A stretch of DNA of 64,000 nt from JAJXWB01 sp037044955 (GCA_037044955.1 JBAOHX010000001.1:124001-188000), one strand, 5' to 3'. Positions 29,660 through 40,702 are shown, numbered from the stretch's first letter. Numbers and translations: made by a program. Notes: generated by a model not told the origin, from the sequence alone.

Positions 29660-32209
29660 ATGAGCGCCATCAAGTCGCCGAGATCATTGCGTGGCGAGCG
29701 TGTGGCGCATCATGCGCGTCAACCTTCCGAACGCGCCGTAGGCACGTCTCTCGCCTTTGCATGCATTGCGGCTGGCGGCGGCGCGGCGCAAGCGCAGACG
29801 CAACCCTCGACATTGCCGACCATGGTGGTCGATGCGCCGGTCGTGAAGCGTCGTCCCGTCGCCGCGCCGAAGCCGAGCGCCGCGCATGTTCGCGCGCGCG
29901 CCGCGATCCGCCAGCGCGCGCGCGCGCCTGCAGCCGCGACGCCGGCTCCCGCGGCGCCGAGCCCTGCGCCCGTTCCGGCATTCGCGCGCCTGCCCAGCGA
30001 CAATCCCTATGCGCAGGCGGGCAGCCCCTACAAGGTGAACCGCCTGCAGTCGAAGAAGTTCTCCGAGCCGATCGCCAACACGCCGCGCACCATCACCGTG
30101 CTGTCGAAGGAAGTGCTGGAAGACAAGGGCGCCACCAGCCTGCGCGAACTCGGGCGCAGCACCGCCGGCGTCACGCTCGGCACGGGCGAGGGCGGCAACG
30201 CTTTCGGCGATCGCTTCTTCATCCGCGGCTTCGATACGCGCAACGACGTCTTCCTCGACGGCATCCGCGATCCGGCGGTCAGCGTGCGCGAGAATTTCTT
30301 CACCGAGCAGGTCGAAATCCTGCGCGGGCCCGCGTCCTCCTTCGCGGGGCGCGGCACGGCCGGCGGCGCGATCAACATCGTCACCAAGAAGGCGAATACG
30401 GACGGCAATTTCCGCATCATGGAAGGCACGGGATCGCCGACCGATCGCGGCGGCCGCTTCACGGTCGACGTCAACCAGGCGATCAATTCCGATCTCGCGG
30501 TGCGCGTGAACGGCCTCTACCAGAACCAGAAGATCCCCGGCCGCGATTTCGTCACCGATAATCGCGCCGGCGCGTCTGTCTCGGTCGTCTACAAGCCGAT
30601 CGAGCCGTTGAAAATCTCGCTCGACTACATTCATACCGACCTGTGGGGCCTGCCCGATTTCGGCGTGCCCTACAACAGGTTCGGCACGAACCGGCCGTTC
30701 ACGGAAGGCTTCACCAATCGCAATCTCTGGTACGGTTTCGTCAATCGCGACTTCCAGAAGATCAGGCAGGATATCGGCACGGCGGGCGTCGAGTACCAGT
30801 TGAACGATCACGTCACGCTGTCGTCGCGCTTCCGTCGTCAGCAATCGCTGCTCGACTATGTCGGCACGCTGGCGCAGGGCGCCTCGTTCGCGACGGCCAT
30901 TCCCGGCGGCCAGGTCAATCTCAGCCCGCAGAGCCGCTACCAGCAGACGGCGGTCATCGCGAGCCAGAACGACGCCACCATCAAGTTCGACACCGGGCCT
31001 GTCATGCACACCTCGGTCGTCGGTACGGAAATCTCGCACGAGCAGATCACCCGCGACAGCTATACTGGCCTGTCGTCGGAATTGTTCGGCGGCGGCGCCT
31101 TCAACGGCAATGGAACGGCGATCGGCGGCATTCTCTTTCCGCCCAATCTCCTTCCGTTCAACACCAAGCCGACGCTCGCCGGCAATCCGACGAACATCGT
31201 GGTGGACAGCAAGTCCGCCTATCTCATCCACACCGCCAACTACAACGACTTCATCATCGTCAACGGCGGCCTGCGCATGGACGACTACCGCATCTCGTCC
31301 TACTCGCCGACGGTGGCGGCGGCGGCGGTGTTCAATCCGGGCGTGCCGGCTCTGGTCAACAATTTCTACAACGCCTACGCCGGCGCGCACAGCACGTTGT
31401 TCAACTACAATGGCGGCCTCGTCGTGAAGCCGCTGCCGGGCTGGAGCCTCTACGCGGCCTATGCGACCTCGGCCAATCCGGTCGGCGCCGAACTCGACGG
31501 ATCGGCCGCAGCCTACGGCGCGCTCAACGCCGCGTCCCAGATACTGGCGCCGGAAAAGAACAAGTCGGTCGAGGTCGGCTCCAAGCTCGAATTGTTCGAC
31601 AAGCGGCTGCTGCTGACCGCCGCGCTTTTCCAGACGACCAAGACCAATGCGCGCGAGGTCTTCGGCACGAACGTCTACGGCAGCGGCGCCTACGAGATCA
31701 GGGGCATCGACCTCGGCGTCAACGGCAAGATCACGGACAGGTGGAGCGTGTTCGGCGGCCTCGTCTTCATGCATTCGAAGGTGACGCAGTCCAAGGCGCC
31801 GTCCAACGTCGGCCTGGCGCTCGCCAATCTCGCGCACGCCTCGTTCAGCCTGCTCTCCAAATATCAGCTGACCGACGAACTGGAGCTCGGCGGACAGGCC
31901 GTCTACAATTCGCGGCGTTACGGCGGCTCCCTGCTGGCGGCCAACGGCGGCGCGGCGATCAGCACGACGACCTTCCTGCCGGCGCCGACGGCGGCCAATC
32001 CCTTCCTCAACGTGCCGACCGTCCTGCCGTCCTACTGGCGGTTCGACGCTTTCGCCGAATACAAGATCACGCAGAACGTGACCGCCAAGGTGCAGGCGAT
32101 CAACCTGTTCAACCGCACCTATTACGACGCCTTCTACCAGAGCGCGGCGCCCTTCGCGCAGATCGCGCCCGGCCGCAGCGTGCAGTTCAGCGTGAAGGCG
32201 ACCTTCTGA
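29660..32209 (+). CDS. TonB-dependent siderophore receptor
   Basis: 849-residue outer-membrane receptor. ATG 29660 follows an AGAGGA ribosome-binding site. A signal region ends near AQAQTQPS, followed by an unusual Ala/Pro/Arg-rich stretch (about residues 50-110). The plug domain begins KFSEPIANTPRTITVLSKEV with RFFIRGFDTRNDVFLDGIRD and VEILRGPASSFAGRGTAGGA. The barrel ends NRTYYDAFYQSAAPFAQIAP and ...VKATF, with terminal phenylalanine. Linkage to a PKHD hydroxylase gene resembles E. coli fiu-ybiX, suggesting a catecholate or monocatecholate ligand. Energy comes from the ExbB-ExbD-TonB genes downstream. Confidence 0.93.
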   Translation: MSAIKSPRSLRGERVAHHARQPSERAVGTSLAFACIAAGGGAAQAQTQPSTLPTMVVDAPVVKRRPVAAPKPSAAHVRARAAIRQRARAPAAATPAPAAPSPAPVPAFARLPSDNPYAQAGSPYKVNRLQSKKFSEPIANTPRTITVLSKEVLEDKGATSLRELGRSTAGVTLGTGEGGNAFGDRFFIRGFDTRNDVFLDGIRDPAVSVRENFFTEQVEILRGPASSFAGRGTAGGAINIVTKKANTDGNFRIMEGTGSPTDRGGRFTVDVNQAINSDLAVRVNGLYQNQKIPGRDFVTDNRAGASVSVVYKPIEPLKISLDYIHTDLWGLPDFGVPYNRFGTNRPFTEGFTNRNLWYGFVNRDFQKIRQDIGTAGVEYQLNDHVTLSSRFRRQQSLLDYVGTLAQGASFATAIPGGQVNLSPQSRYQQTAVIASQNDATIKFDTGPVMHTSVVGTEISHEQITRDSYTGLSSELFGGGAFNGNGTAIGGILFPPNLLPFNTKPTLAGNPTNIVVDSKSAYLIHTANYNDFIIVNGGLRMDDYRISSYSPTVAAAAVFNPGVPALVNNFYNAYAGAHSTLFNYNGGLVVKPLPGWSLYAAYATSANPVGAELDGSAAAYGALNAASQILAPEKNKSVEVGSKLELFDKRLLLTAALFQTTKTNAREVFGTNVYGSGAYEIRGIDLGVNGKITDRWSVFGGLVFMHSKVTQSKAPSNVGLALANLAHASFSLLSKYQLTDELELGGQAVYNSRRYGGSLLAANGGAAISTTTFLPAPTAANPFLNVPTVLPSYWRFDAFAEYKITQNVTAKVQAINLFNRTYYDAFYQSAAPFAQIAPGRSVQFSVKATF

Positions 32210-32888
32210 TGCTGATCTGCATCCCCGAAATCCTCAGCAAGGCGGAAGTCGCGGACTTCCGCCGGCTGATGGACGCCGTCGACTGGGAGGACGGACGCTC
32301 CACCGCCGGCGCGCAATCGGCGATGGTGAAGAAGAACGATCAATTGCCGCCGGACTGCGATCTGGCGCGACGGCTCGGCGCGCGCATCGTCTCCGCGCTC
32401 ACGCGCAACCCGACCTTCGTGTCGGCCGCCATTCCCCTGCAGATCTTTCCGCCTCTGTTCAATCGCTACGGCGTCGGCCAGAAATTCGGCATTCACGTCG
32501 ACAACGCCGTGCGCGGCGACGCGCTGACCGGCCTGCGCATCCGCACCGATCTCTCCGCCACGCTGTTCCTGGCCGAGCCCGAGGACTACGACGGCGGCGA
32601 ACTCGTCGTCGAGGATTATTACGGCTCGCACGAAGTGAAGCTGCCGGCCGGCGATCTCGTTCTTTATCCCTCGAAGAGCCTGCACATGGTCACGGAAGTC
32701 ACGCGCGGCGCGCGCGTCGCCTCCTTCATGTGGATGCAGAGCATGATCCGCGACGATCACGCGCGCAGCATGATCTTCGATCTCGACAATTCGATTCAGG
32801 CCCTGTGCGAGCGCCTCGGCCGCGACGATCCGGAAGCCGTGCGGCTCACCGGCGTCTATCACAACCTCATCAGATATTGGGCCGAGAC

Positions 32889-32892
<4 letters not shown>
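32209..32892 (+). CDS. Fe2+-dependent PKHD-type hydroxylase (YbiX/PiuC family)
   Basis: 227 residues. Non-haem iron/2-oxoglutarate dioxygenase with the iron triad H-x-D in FGIHVDNAVRG (about residues 96-98) and H159 in SKSLHMVTEVTRGAR, whose arginine would bind 2-oxoglutarate. It starts inside the receptor stop (TGATG) and its stop overlaps exbB. The family is consistently paired with TonB-dependent siderophore receptors; the natural substrate is not established. Confidence 0.92.
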
Positions 32893-33683
<791 letters not shown>

Positions 33684-33686
33684 GTC

Positions 33687-34142
33687 ATGGGCTTCTCGCT
33701 CGGCGACGCCGACAGCGACGATCTCGCTGAATCCCACGAGATCAACGTCACGCCGTTCATCGACGTGATCCTGGTGCTGCTCATCATCTTCATGGTGGCG
33801 GCGCCGTTGTCGACCGTCGATCTGCCGGTCGATCTGCCGACCTCGAGCGCGACGCCGCAGAAGCGCCCGGACAAGCCGACCTATGTGACGATTTCAGGCG
33901 ATCTCGCGGTCTCGCTCGGCGAGACGCCGGTCAAGCGCGTCGATCTGGCGGCGGCGCTCGATGCGCAGCCGTCCGAGCAGGGCAAGGACCGTCGCATCTT
34001 CCTGCGCGCCGACCGCGGCGTGCCCTATGGCGAGATGATGGACGTGCTCGAGCGCCTGCGCAAAGGCGGTTACCTCAAGGTCGCGCTCGTCGCGCTGGAA
34101 GCGGTCGGCGACAGGCCGGTCGACGCCAGGGGCAAGCCATGA
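33687..34142 (+). CDS. exbD: TonB-system subunit ExbD
   Basis: 151 residues. A single N-terminal membrane helix follows EINVTPFIDVILVLLIIFMV, which contains the proton-carrying aspartate. The C-terminal domain is periplasmic (RIFLRADRGVPYGEMMDVLE). It begins 3 bp after exbB ends and overlaps tonB. Confidence 0.94.
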   Translation: MGFSLGDADSDDLAESHEINVTPFIDVILVLLIIFMVAAPLSTVDLPVDLPTSSATPQKRPDKPTYVTISGDLAVSLGETPVKRVDLAAALDAQPSEQGKDRRIFLRADRGVPYGEMMDVLERLRKGGYLKVALVALEAVGDRPVDARGKP

Positions 34143-34954
34143 TCGCGTCCGACGCCCTCCGCGCGCTCGCGCCCGGCCGCGCTGTCGCGGGCGTGTGGCT
34201 GACCGCAGCCCTCGTCGCCGGCTCGTTGCATATTGGCGCGGCGGGCGTGGCGGCTTGGACGTTGAGCGCCGACGATACGTTCGACGACGAGGGCGCGCCG
34301 GCGATCGAGCTCGCCATGGACATGGCCGCGCCGAAGACGGAGCAGACGGACCTGCCGCCCGGTCCCGAGGCCGACGCCTCCGCCGCCGCGCCGGAAAGCG
34401 CACAATCGGCTGCGAAAATGGAAGCGACCGACCGTCCGAAGGAAGAGGTCGTCGAAGCCGAAAATCCCGATCGCATCGTCGCGGTCGAGGAGCCGAAGAA
34501 GCCCGAGGAAAAGGCGGAGGAGCAGCAGCGTCGCTCCGAGGCGTCGACGGCGTCCATCGCTTCCGAGGCGACAGCCGCGCCGCGCCAGGAGGCCGCGCCG
34601 CCGGCCCCTGCGGCGCGCGCCCCGGTCATCGGCGCCGGGCAGAATGCGCAGAAGATGAAAGCAGAGTGGACCAAGCGCCTGTTCGCGCATCTCAGCCGTC
34701 ACAAGCGCTATCCGCAGGGCGTGCGCCAGCGGCAGGCGGAGGCGCGCGTCCTGTTCACGCTCGATCGCGCCGGCCATGTGGTGACGGCGCAGGTGTCGAA
34801 GACGGCGGGCGATACGGCTTTCGACGGCGCCGCGCTCGACATGATGAAGCGCTCGGACCCCGTGCCCGCGCCGCCGCCGCTGGTCGCGGACGAGGGGCTG
34901 ACGTTCGAGATTCCCGTGGCGTTCCGGCCCGCCGCCGCGAACGCAGGGCGCTGA
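34139..34954 (+). CDS. tonB: TonB family energy transducer
   Basis: 271 residues. A membrane anchor near residues 15-40 is followed by a long Pro/Glu/Lys-rich periplasmic linker (about 55-160) and a C-terminal TonB domain beginning WTKRLFAHLSRHKRYPQGV, with ARVLFTLDRAGHVVTAQVSK and MMKRSDPVPAPPP. It transmits energy from ExbBD to the receptor plug. It ends 17 bp from the convergent irr gene. Confidence 0.92.
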   Translation: MIASDALRALAPGRAVAGVWLTAALVAGSLHIGAAGVAAWTLSADDTFDDEGAPAIELAMDMAAPKTEQTDLPPGPEADASAAAPESAQSAAKMEATDRPKEEVVEAENPDRIVAVEEPKKPEEKAEEQQRRSEASTASIASEATAAPRQEAAPPAPAARAPVIGAGQNAQKMKAEWTKRLFAHLSRHKRYPQGVRQRQAEARVLFTLDRAGHVVTAQVSKTAGDTAFDGAALDMMKRSDPVPAPPPLVADEGLTFEIPVAFRPAAANAGR

Positions 34955-34971
34955 ACGAGGGCGTCGGCGCG

Positions 34972-35424
34972 TCAGGCGTCGTTGGCGCCGGCGCGCAGCG
35001 TAGCGATTGCCGGCGGGACTTTCTTCAGGCGCACGACGACATCGACGCCGACGATGCGCGTGCCGGGCGGCGGCGCGATCGGCAGCGCGGGCTCGGCGTG
35101 CCGCGGCATGTCGAACAGCTTCTCGTTCTGCTCGATGTAATAATGGTAGTGCGAGCCGGTCGTCGTGTCGTACCACAGCTTCGACCCGTACAGCGCAACC
35201 TCGCGCAACAGGCCGCAGCGCGCGAAATCGCGCAAGGCGTTGTAGACGGTCGAGAGCGACGGCGGATAGCGCTCGGTCCGCGCCTCCTCGAACAATTGCT
35301 CGGCCGTCACGTGACGTGCGTCGCCGGCGAACAGGAGACGCGCGATCTGCAGCCGTTGCCGTGTCGGCTTCAGCCCCGCTTGCCTCAGCTTGAGGGTCAA
35401 GATTTCTCGATCGCCCGAATGCAC
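34972..35424 (-). CDS. irr: Irr-type Fur-family iron response regulator
   Basis: About 150 residues. DNA-binding half: LRQAGLKPTRQRLQIARLLF, HVTAEQLFEEA, PSLSTVYNALRDFARCGLLR. The second half GSKLWYDTTTGSHYHYYIEQ has a histidine-rich motif as in Irr, the haem-sensing member of the family, and lacks the Cys pairs of Zur or Fur. Irr represses or activates iron genes through ICE boxes; a candidate lies upstream of the receptor. The start is uncertain: GTG 35424 is given and GTG 35451 is possible. Confidence 0.8.
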   Translation of the reverse strand: MHSGDREILTLKLRQAGLKPTRQRLQIARLLFAGDARHVTAEQLFEEARTERYPPSLSTVYNALRDFARCGLLREVALYGSKLWYDTTTGSHYHYYIEQNEKLFDMPRHAEPALPIAPPPGTRIVGVDVVVRLKKVPPAIATLRAGANDA

Positions 35425-35527
35425 GCCTGTCGCCCCGGAATTCCCGGTCACATTGCGGCAAGCCGGCGCAGGCGCGTTTGATCTGGCGCAAAAATCGCGC
35501 GGGGCGCGGCGGTTTTCAGGAGTTTGA

Positions 35528-35604
35528 TGGTACCGCCACCCCGGCTCGAACGGGGGACCTCTAGATCCACAATCTAGCGCTCTAACCAACTGAGCTATGG
35601 CGGC
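35528..35604 (-). tRNA. tRNA-His (GTG), without encoded G-1
   Basis: 77 nt with encoded CCA. Acceptor GCCGCCA pairs with TGGCGGT, giving a G1-U72 pair and discriminator A73. The anticodon loop TTGTGGA gives GTG. There is no unpaired G before position 1 in the mature fold and no C73, the form reported for many Alphaproteobacteria. Confidence 0.95.
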
Positions 35605-35752
35605 ACGCGGGGCGCGGATTTCGCCGACGAACGGCGCGCGTCTTGCGCCGCGTTTCAATAAAAGAGCCGCGCGGGGATTGCAAGGCGCGCGCGCTCTGCA
35701 AAAGCAAACGCCGCCCTCTCTGGGGCGGCGCCGCGCGACGGGAAACGAAGTC

Positions 35753-36427
35753 TTACTTCGCCTGAACCTTCTTGATCTGCGCCTGGATCGGGGCGCTCGC
35801 CTCGCTCGCCGTCTTCTTGGCGATTTCCGCGAATTCCTTGGCCTGCGCGATCGCGGCTTCGGACTGCGTGCGGATGAACTGGCCGTGCATCGACACGGCG
35901 TCCGCCAGCGTCTTGGCGCCGGCCAGCGCCTTCAGATGGTCGAAGGTCGCATTGGCGTTGACCTTGGCGACTTCCAGCGCCTTGGCGGCGAGCTCGGCCG
36001 CGCCCTTGGACGTGGCGGCGACGCTCGCCTCGATCGTGTGGGTCGCTTCGTCGCTGGCTTCCTTCATGCGCTCGAAGGCGGCGCGGCCCTGCTCGATCGT
36101 CTTCGAGGCGGCCTTGCGCAGATTGTCCTGCATGCCGGAGACGTCGACGGCGGCGATGGCCTTCGCCGGCGCTGCGGTCGCCTTCGCGGCGACGGGCTTG
36201 GCTTCGACAGGCTTGGCTTCGGCCGCCTTCGCGGGCGCGGCAGGCTTGGCCGGCGCCGGAGCGGGCTTGGCGACAGGCTTGGCTTCGACGGGCTTGGCTT
36301 CGGCGGGCTTGGCGGGCGCGGCGGGCTTCGCAGGCGCGGCCGCCTTCGCGGGAGCCTCGGGGGCCTTGGCCGGCGCCGCAGCCTTGACGGGAGCGGCGGG
36401 CGCTTTGGCGGGTCTACGGACTGCCAT
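35753..36427 (-). CDS. Phasin with Ala/Pro/Lys-rich N-terminal tail
   Basis: 224 residues. The first 90 are low-complexity PAKA-type repeats (VKAAAPAKAPEAPAKAAAPA), resembling the histone-H1-like tails of PhaF/PhaM-like proteins but at the N-terminus. The phasin domain follows (DNLRKAASKTIEQGRAAFER; NANATFDHLKALAGAKTLAD). Phasins coat polyhydroxyalkanoate granules; the basic tail may bind DNA and tether granules to the nucleoid, which is inference. It follows a second phasin gene by 54 bp. Confidence 0.82.
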   Translation of the reverse strand: MAVRRPAKAPAAPVKAAAPAKAPEAPAKAAAPAKPAAPAKPAEAKPVEAKPVAKPAPAPAKPAAPAKAAEAKPVEAKPVAAKATAAPAKAIAAVDVSGMQDNLRKAASKTIEQGRAAFERMKEASDEATHTIEASVAATSKGAAELAAKALEVAKVNANATFDHLKALAGAKTLADAVSMHGQFIRTQSEAAIAQAKEFAEIAKKTASEASAPIQAQIKKVQAK

Positions 36428-36481
36428 GTTTCAATCTCCGGATCAGAGCGGTTCGCGTCCGCGGGACGCGGTCGGGAATAG

Positions 36482-36847
36482 TCAGGAAGACTTGGGCGTG
36501 ACGGCCTTCTGGACGGCGGCGCCGAATTCCTTCGCCTGGTCCTGAAGGGTGGAAAGCTGCGACTTCAGATACTCGTTCTGCAATTGCAGGACTTCCTGCA
36601 GGTCCTTCGCATGCACGAGGTTCTGCGCATGGTCGAAGGCGGCCTTCACGTTGGCTTCGGCGTAGGCGACGGCCTTCGCGCCGACTTCCTTGACGCCGAG
36701 CGGCATCGCGAACGGGCCGGCTTCCGCTGCGGTCACCGCCTTCTGGGCGGCGCCGATGAATCCTTCAAACGCCTTGCGGGCCTGCTCGACGCTCTTTTCC
36801 GCGAAATCGCGCATTTCGGCCGGAATCTCATAAGGAATCTGCGCCAT
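36482..36847 (-). CDS. Phasin family protein
   Basis: 121 residues, amphipathic helices throughout: EMRDFAEKSVEQARKAFEGF, VAYAEANVKAAFDHAQNLVH, EVLQLQNEYLKSQLSTLQDQ. It coats polyhydroxyalkanoate granules. The start ATG 36847 is preceded by AGGAGATTTCA. Two TGCANTGCA sites lie 85-125 bp upstream. Confidence 0.9.
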   Translation of the reverse strand: MAQIPYEIPAEMRDFAEKSVEQARKAFEGFIGAAQKAVTAAEAGPFAMPLGVKEVGAKAVAYAEANVKAAFDHAQNLVHAKDLQEVLQLQNEYLKSQLSTLQDQAKEFGAAVQKAVTPKSS

Positions 36848-36927
36848 TGAAATCTCCTGTGGCTGCGTTTCCCGACGCGGGCGATTCTCTGCTTCTCCGC
36901 CCGTAGCGCAAGCAAACTATCACATCT

Positions 36928-36971
36928 TTGCTGCAATGCAACATCCCGTCTAAAGTTCATTGTGCACTGCA
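36928..36971 (-). promoter_or_regulatory. Candidate PhaR binding sites upstream of phasin
   Basis: TTGCTGCAATGCAAC (36928-36942) and TGCACTGCA (36963-36971) share the core TGCANTGCA. The first nearly matches CTGCN3GCAG, a motif described for the PHA regulator PhaR in Alphaproteobacteria. A perfect version occurs at 43566-43580. Confidence 0.4.
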
Positions 36972-37112
36972 ATGTGGCCGTTCATCATTAACTCATCAAA
37001 AGCCGGCCGGGCGGCGCCCGCGCGTAGACCCCCGGGCGCCGCGACGTTAAGACTCCATTAAGTCTGACGGGCCGGCTGGAGCCGGCGCGCATTGCGTACA
37101 CAGGGCGTTGCG

Positions 37113-40100
37113 ATGAGCGAGGCTGAGTTCGGCCGCGAAGTGGCGAGGGAACACGTCGAGGCGGCTCTGGCCGACCCGGCTCTGGCGTCGCTGCGCCTGT
37201 CCGGGGCGCCCGTCGTCGTCATAGCCGGCGGGCCGGGCCGCGTCGTCTATGCAAGCGAAGGCGCGCAATCCCTGTTTGCCGGCGACCTGCCGGCGCTGGG
37301 ACGCCGCCTCCTTCTGGGCGCCGAACCCGGCGCGCGCCGCATCGTCGCCCTCTCGCGCTCCCTGCTGCCGGGCGCCGCGCCGCGTCTCGAACGGTTGCGC
37401 TTCTTCTTCGGCCCCGTCGCAGAAACAGTGACGGTGCTCTGCCGCCGCGTCTCGGTCGCGCCCGGCGAAACGCTGTTCGCTCTGGCCGTTCTCGGCCTTC
37501 GCGCGCCGCAGGCGACGGCGCGGCGCGCCGGCGACGCCGAACCGCCGCATTTGAAGATTGCGGACGACGCGATCGAACCCAGCTCTGCCGCCGCGCCTGT
37601 CGCCCGGCTGCTGGCGGAAGCGGAAGAGGCGATGCGCGAGAACGCAGCGCCTCCGCCGTCGCCCGCGCCCGCGCCCGTAGCGCCGGCGCGCGGCGCGCGC
37701 TTCGCCTGGCGCACGGACGGCGATCACGTCGTCACCTTCGTCGCGCCCGCGCTCGGCGCGGAGATCGGCGCCGCCAACGCCGACATCGTCGGCCGTTCGT
37801 TCGTCGATGTCGCGCGCGACAAGCGCCTCGACGCCGACGGACGTCTCGTCGCCGCGCTTGCGGCCCGCGACACGTTCGCGGGCGTCGAAACCACGTGGCC
37901 GGCAGGCGAGGGGCTGCGCGCCACGATAGCCCTCGGCGCCGCGCCCGCATTCGACGAGGACGATCGCTTCGACGGCTTTCGCGGCTATGGCGTCGTGCAT
38001 CCCGAACGTATCGCCGCGCCGCAACCCGAACAGCCGACGGAGGCCCCCGCGCTGACATCCGATGCGGCGGCGAAGGAGATCGAAGCGATCACGCGGCCCG
38101 CCGACGCGCCGCCGCCGCCGCTGGCGGTCGAGCGCGAAGGAGAGGCTGCCGCCACGAACGAGGCGCAGGCCGAGGCCGCGTTTTTCGCGCCCTATGCGGC
38201 GGAGGCGGCCGACGGTCCGATTGCGGACGCGGAAGCGGACGAAGCCAACGACAACGAAATCAACTCGCAGTGAAGACGCCGGCGAGATCGTCGCCGTTTC
38301 CGACGCCGGCGAAGCCATGCGTCGCGGCGATGTCGGCGCGGAGCCGACCGCGCCGGCGGCGGAAGAGGCGGAGCCCTTCTACGAAGACGAATTGTCCGCG
38401 GACGACGAAGAGGACATTGCCGCGCGCGAAGAGACGGCGTCGCCCGCCGGCAATATCGTGCCCCTGCGCCCGCAGCATCCGGGGCGTCTTGCCGATGCGC
38501 CGACGCGTTCGCCCGCGGGCGAATTGTCGCCGGGCGAGAAATCGGCGTTCGAGGAAATCGGGCGCGCGCTCGGCGGCGAGCCTGCCGCCGAAAGCGCCGA
38601 CGACGAGCCGAAACTCAGCCCCGCCGCGACAAAGCGCGCGCGCGATCTGATCGATCTCGTCGCGCGCTTCGGACGTTCCGACGAGCCTGCGGAAGAGCCG
38701 AAGCCCAAGGAAGAATCGAAGCCGTCGCCGCTCGCGGCGGTTTCCGAGGACACATCGGCGAAGATCGCCGCGCAACTGCCGGAGCGCAATGCGGCGGCCG
38801 TGCTGGAGCGTCTGCCTGTCGGCGTCGTCGTCAGCCGTTTCAACGTGCCGATCTACGCCAATCGCACGCTGCTCGATCTTCTCGACTACAGCGACATCGA
38901 CGCGTTTCACCAAGCCGGCGGCCTCGATCGCCTGTTCCGCGGTCGCGCGCCCGACAGCGGCGTCGCGCAGATCGAAACGCGCGACGGCGAAGTTCTGCCT
39001 GTCGACGCGCGTGTGCAGGCGGTCGATTGGGACGGCCAGCCCGCGACGCTCGTCACCCTGCGCCGCGCGCAAGAGAACCGCCCGCAAGAGAACCGCCTAC
39101 AAGAAATTCGGGCGCAAGAAGATCGGACGCAGGAGAATGCCGACGCCGCCAGGGCGAAGGCGCTGGAGCTCGATCTGCGCCAGCGCGACGCCGAAGCGCG
39201 CGAATTGCACGCCATCCTCGACACGGCGACCGACGGCGTCGCCGTGCTCGACGCCGACGGCCGCATCCTCTCGCTCAATCGTTCCGGCGAGGCTTTGTTC
39301 GGCTTCGATCAGAACGAGGTGGCCGGCGAGCCTTTCTCGGCGCTCGTCGCAAAAGAAAGCCAGGAGGCGGTCGCCGCCTATTTCGACGGCGTGAAGTCGG
39401 GCGGCGTGCAAAGCGTTCTCAACGACGGCCGCGAGATTTTCGCGCGCGCGCGCCAGGGCGGAAGCATTCCCGTTTTCGTCACGCTCGGCCGCCTCGGCAG
39501 CGGCGCGACGCCGAAATTCTGCGCCGTGCTGCGCGATCTCACGGCATGGAAGAAGGCCGAGCGGGAACTGGGCGACGCCCGCCGCGAAGCCGAGCGCGCC
39601 AGCGCGCTGAAATCCGATTTCCTCGCCAAGGTCAGCCACGAAATCCGCACGCCGCTCAACGCCATCCTCGGCTTCGCCGAAGTCATCATGGACGAGCGCT
39701 TCGGCCCGGTCGGCAATGCGCGCTACCGCGACTACATGCGCGACATCCACAAATCGGGCGAGCACGTGCTGAGCCTCGTCAACGATCTGCTCGATCTCTC
39801 CAAGATCGAGGCGGGCAAGGTCGATCTCACCTTCACCAGCGTCGACATCAATGCGGTCGTCGCCGAATGCGTGTCGCTCATGCAGCCGCAGGCCAATCGC
39901 GACCGCGTCGTCATGCGCCTGTCGCTCGCGCCCAATCTGCCGAACATCGTCGCCGACGAGCGCTCGATGCGCCAGATCGTGCTCAACCTTCTGTCCAACG
40001 CCGTGAAGTTCAACGAGCCCGGCGGGCAGGCGATCGTCTCCACCGCGCTCACCGACGCCGGCCACGCCGTCGTGCGCATCAAGGATACCGGCGTCGGCAT

Positions 40101-40302
40101 GAGCGACGACGAATTGCAGACGGCGCTCGAGCCGTTCCGCCAGGTGTCGACATCCCGCAAGAGCGAGGGCACGGGCCTCGGGCTTCCGCTCACCAAGGCG
40201 CTGGTCGAAGCCAACCGCGCGTCCTTCACCATCCGCAGCCGCAAGGGCGAAGGCACGATGGTCGAAGTAACCTTCCCGCCGACGCGCGTTCTGGCGGAGT
40301 AG
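37113..40302 (+). CDS. Large PAS-domain sensor histidine kinase (PleC/DivJ/PdhS-like; one apparent frameshift)
   Basis: About 1,060 residues if the frames before and after about 38264 are joined. Part one has PAS-like folds and long acidic/Ala-rich linkers. Part two has LPVGVVVSRFNVPIYANRTL (PAS), ILDTATDGVAVLDADGRILS (PAS), the phosphoacceptor KSDFLAKVSHEIRTPLNAIL, the N-box IVLNLLSNAVKFNEPGGQA, DTGVGMSDDE and GTGLGLPLTKALVE. The end TFPPTRVLAE and layout resemble the PdhS/PleC group acting on DivK in cell-cycle control. No membrane segments, so cytoplasmic. The first frame stops at 38273; one extra base in AACTCGCAGTG would explain it. Confidence 0.8.
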
Positions 40303-40348
40303 GGGCGCGGAAGACCGCTATCGACCGGTTGCGGACAGTATCCTCTCC

Positions 40349-40384
40349 GCGTCATGGCCGGGCTTGTCCCGGCCATCCACGCCG
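40349..40384. repeat. Left inverted repeat flanking GIY-YIG gene
   Basis: 36 bp, perfectly complementary to 40703-40738. It contains an inner palindrome (atggccggg/tcccggccat). It is of the REP type often translated as MAGLVPAIHA. Confidence 0.85.
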
Positions 40385-40398
40385 GGCAGCATCAGATC

Positions 40399-40686
40399 AT
40401 GCGGGGCGGCTGGGTCTACATCATGACGAACCACGCCAACGGCGTGCTCTACGTCGGCGTCACGTCCGACCTCTCCCGTCGCGCCTATGAACATCGCGAA
40501 GGCCTGATCAAGGGCTTCACGAAGCGCTATGGACTGAAGCGGCTCGTCTACTTCGAACGCTACGACGACATTCGAGATGCGATCCAGCGCGAGTCGAACC
40601 TGAAACACTGGCGGCGCGCGTGGAAAGTGAGACTCATCCTCGACTCGAATCCGGGGTGGCGTGATCTCTACGAGGACTTGGCTTGA
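40399..40686 (+). CDS. GIY-YIG nuclease domain protein
   Basis: 95 residues. The GIY-YIG core is YIMTNHANGVLYVGVTSDLS, followed by the catalytic-type R in RRAYEHREG and by YFERYDDIRDAIQRESNLKH, where the glutamate that binds metal is present. The ending WKVRLILDSNPGWRDLYEDL is typical of the small UPF0213/YhbQ-like group. It is enclosed by 36-bp perfect inverted repeats. A role in repeat mobility is possible but unproven; these proteins may simply be nucleic acid processing enzymes. Confidence 0.88.
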   Translation: MRGGWVYIMTNHANGVLYVGVTSDLSRRAYEHREGLIKGFTKRYGLKRLVYFERYDDIRDAIQRESNLKHWRRAWKVRLILDSNPGWRDLYEDLA

Positions 40687-40702
40687 CGTTCGCTGCTCGG
40701 CT

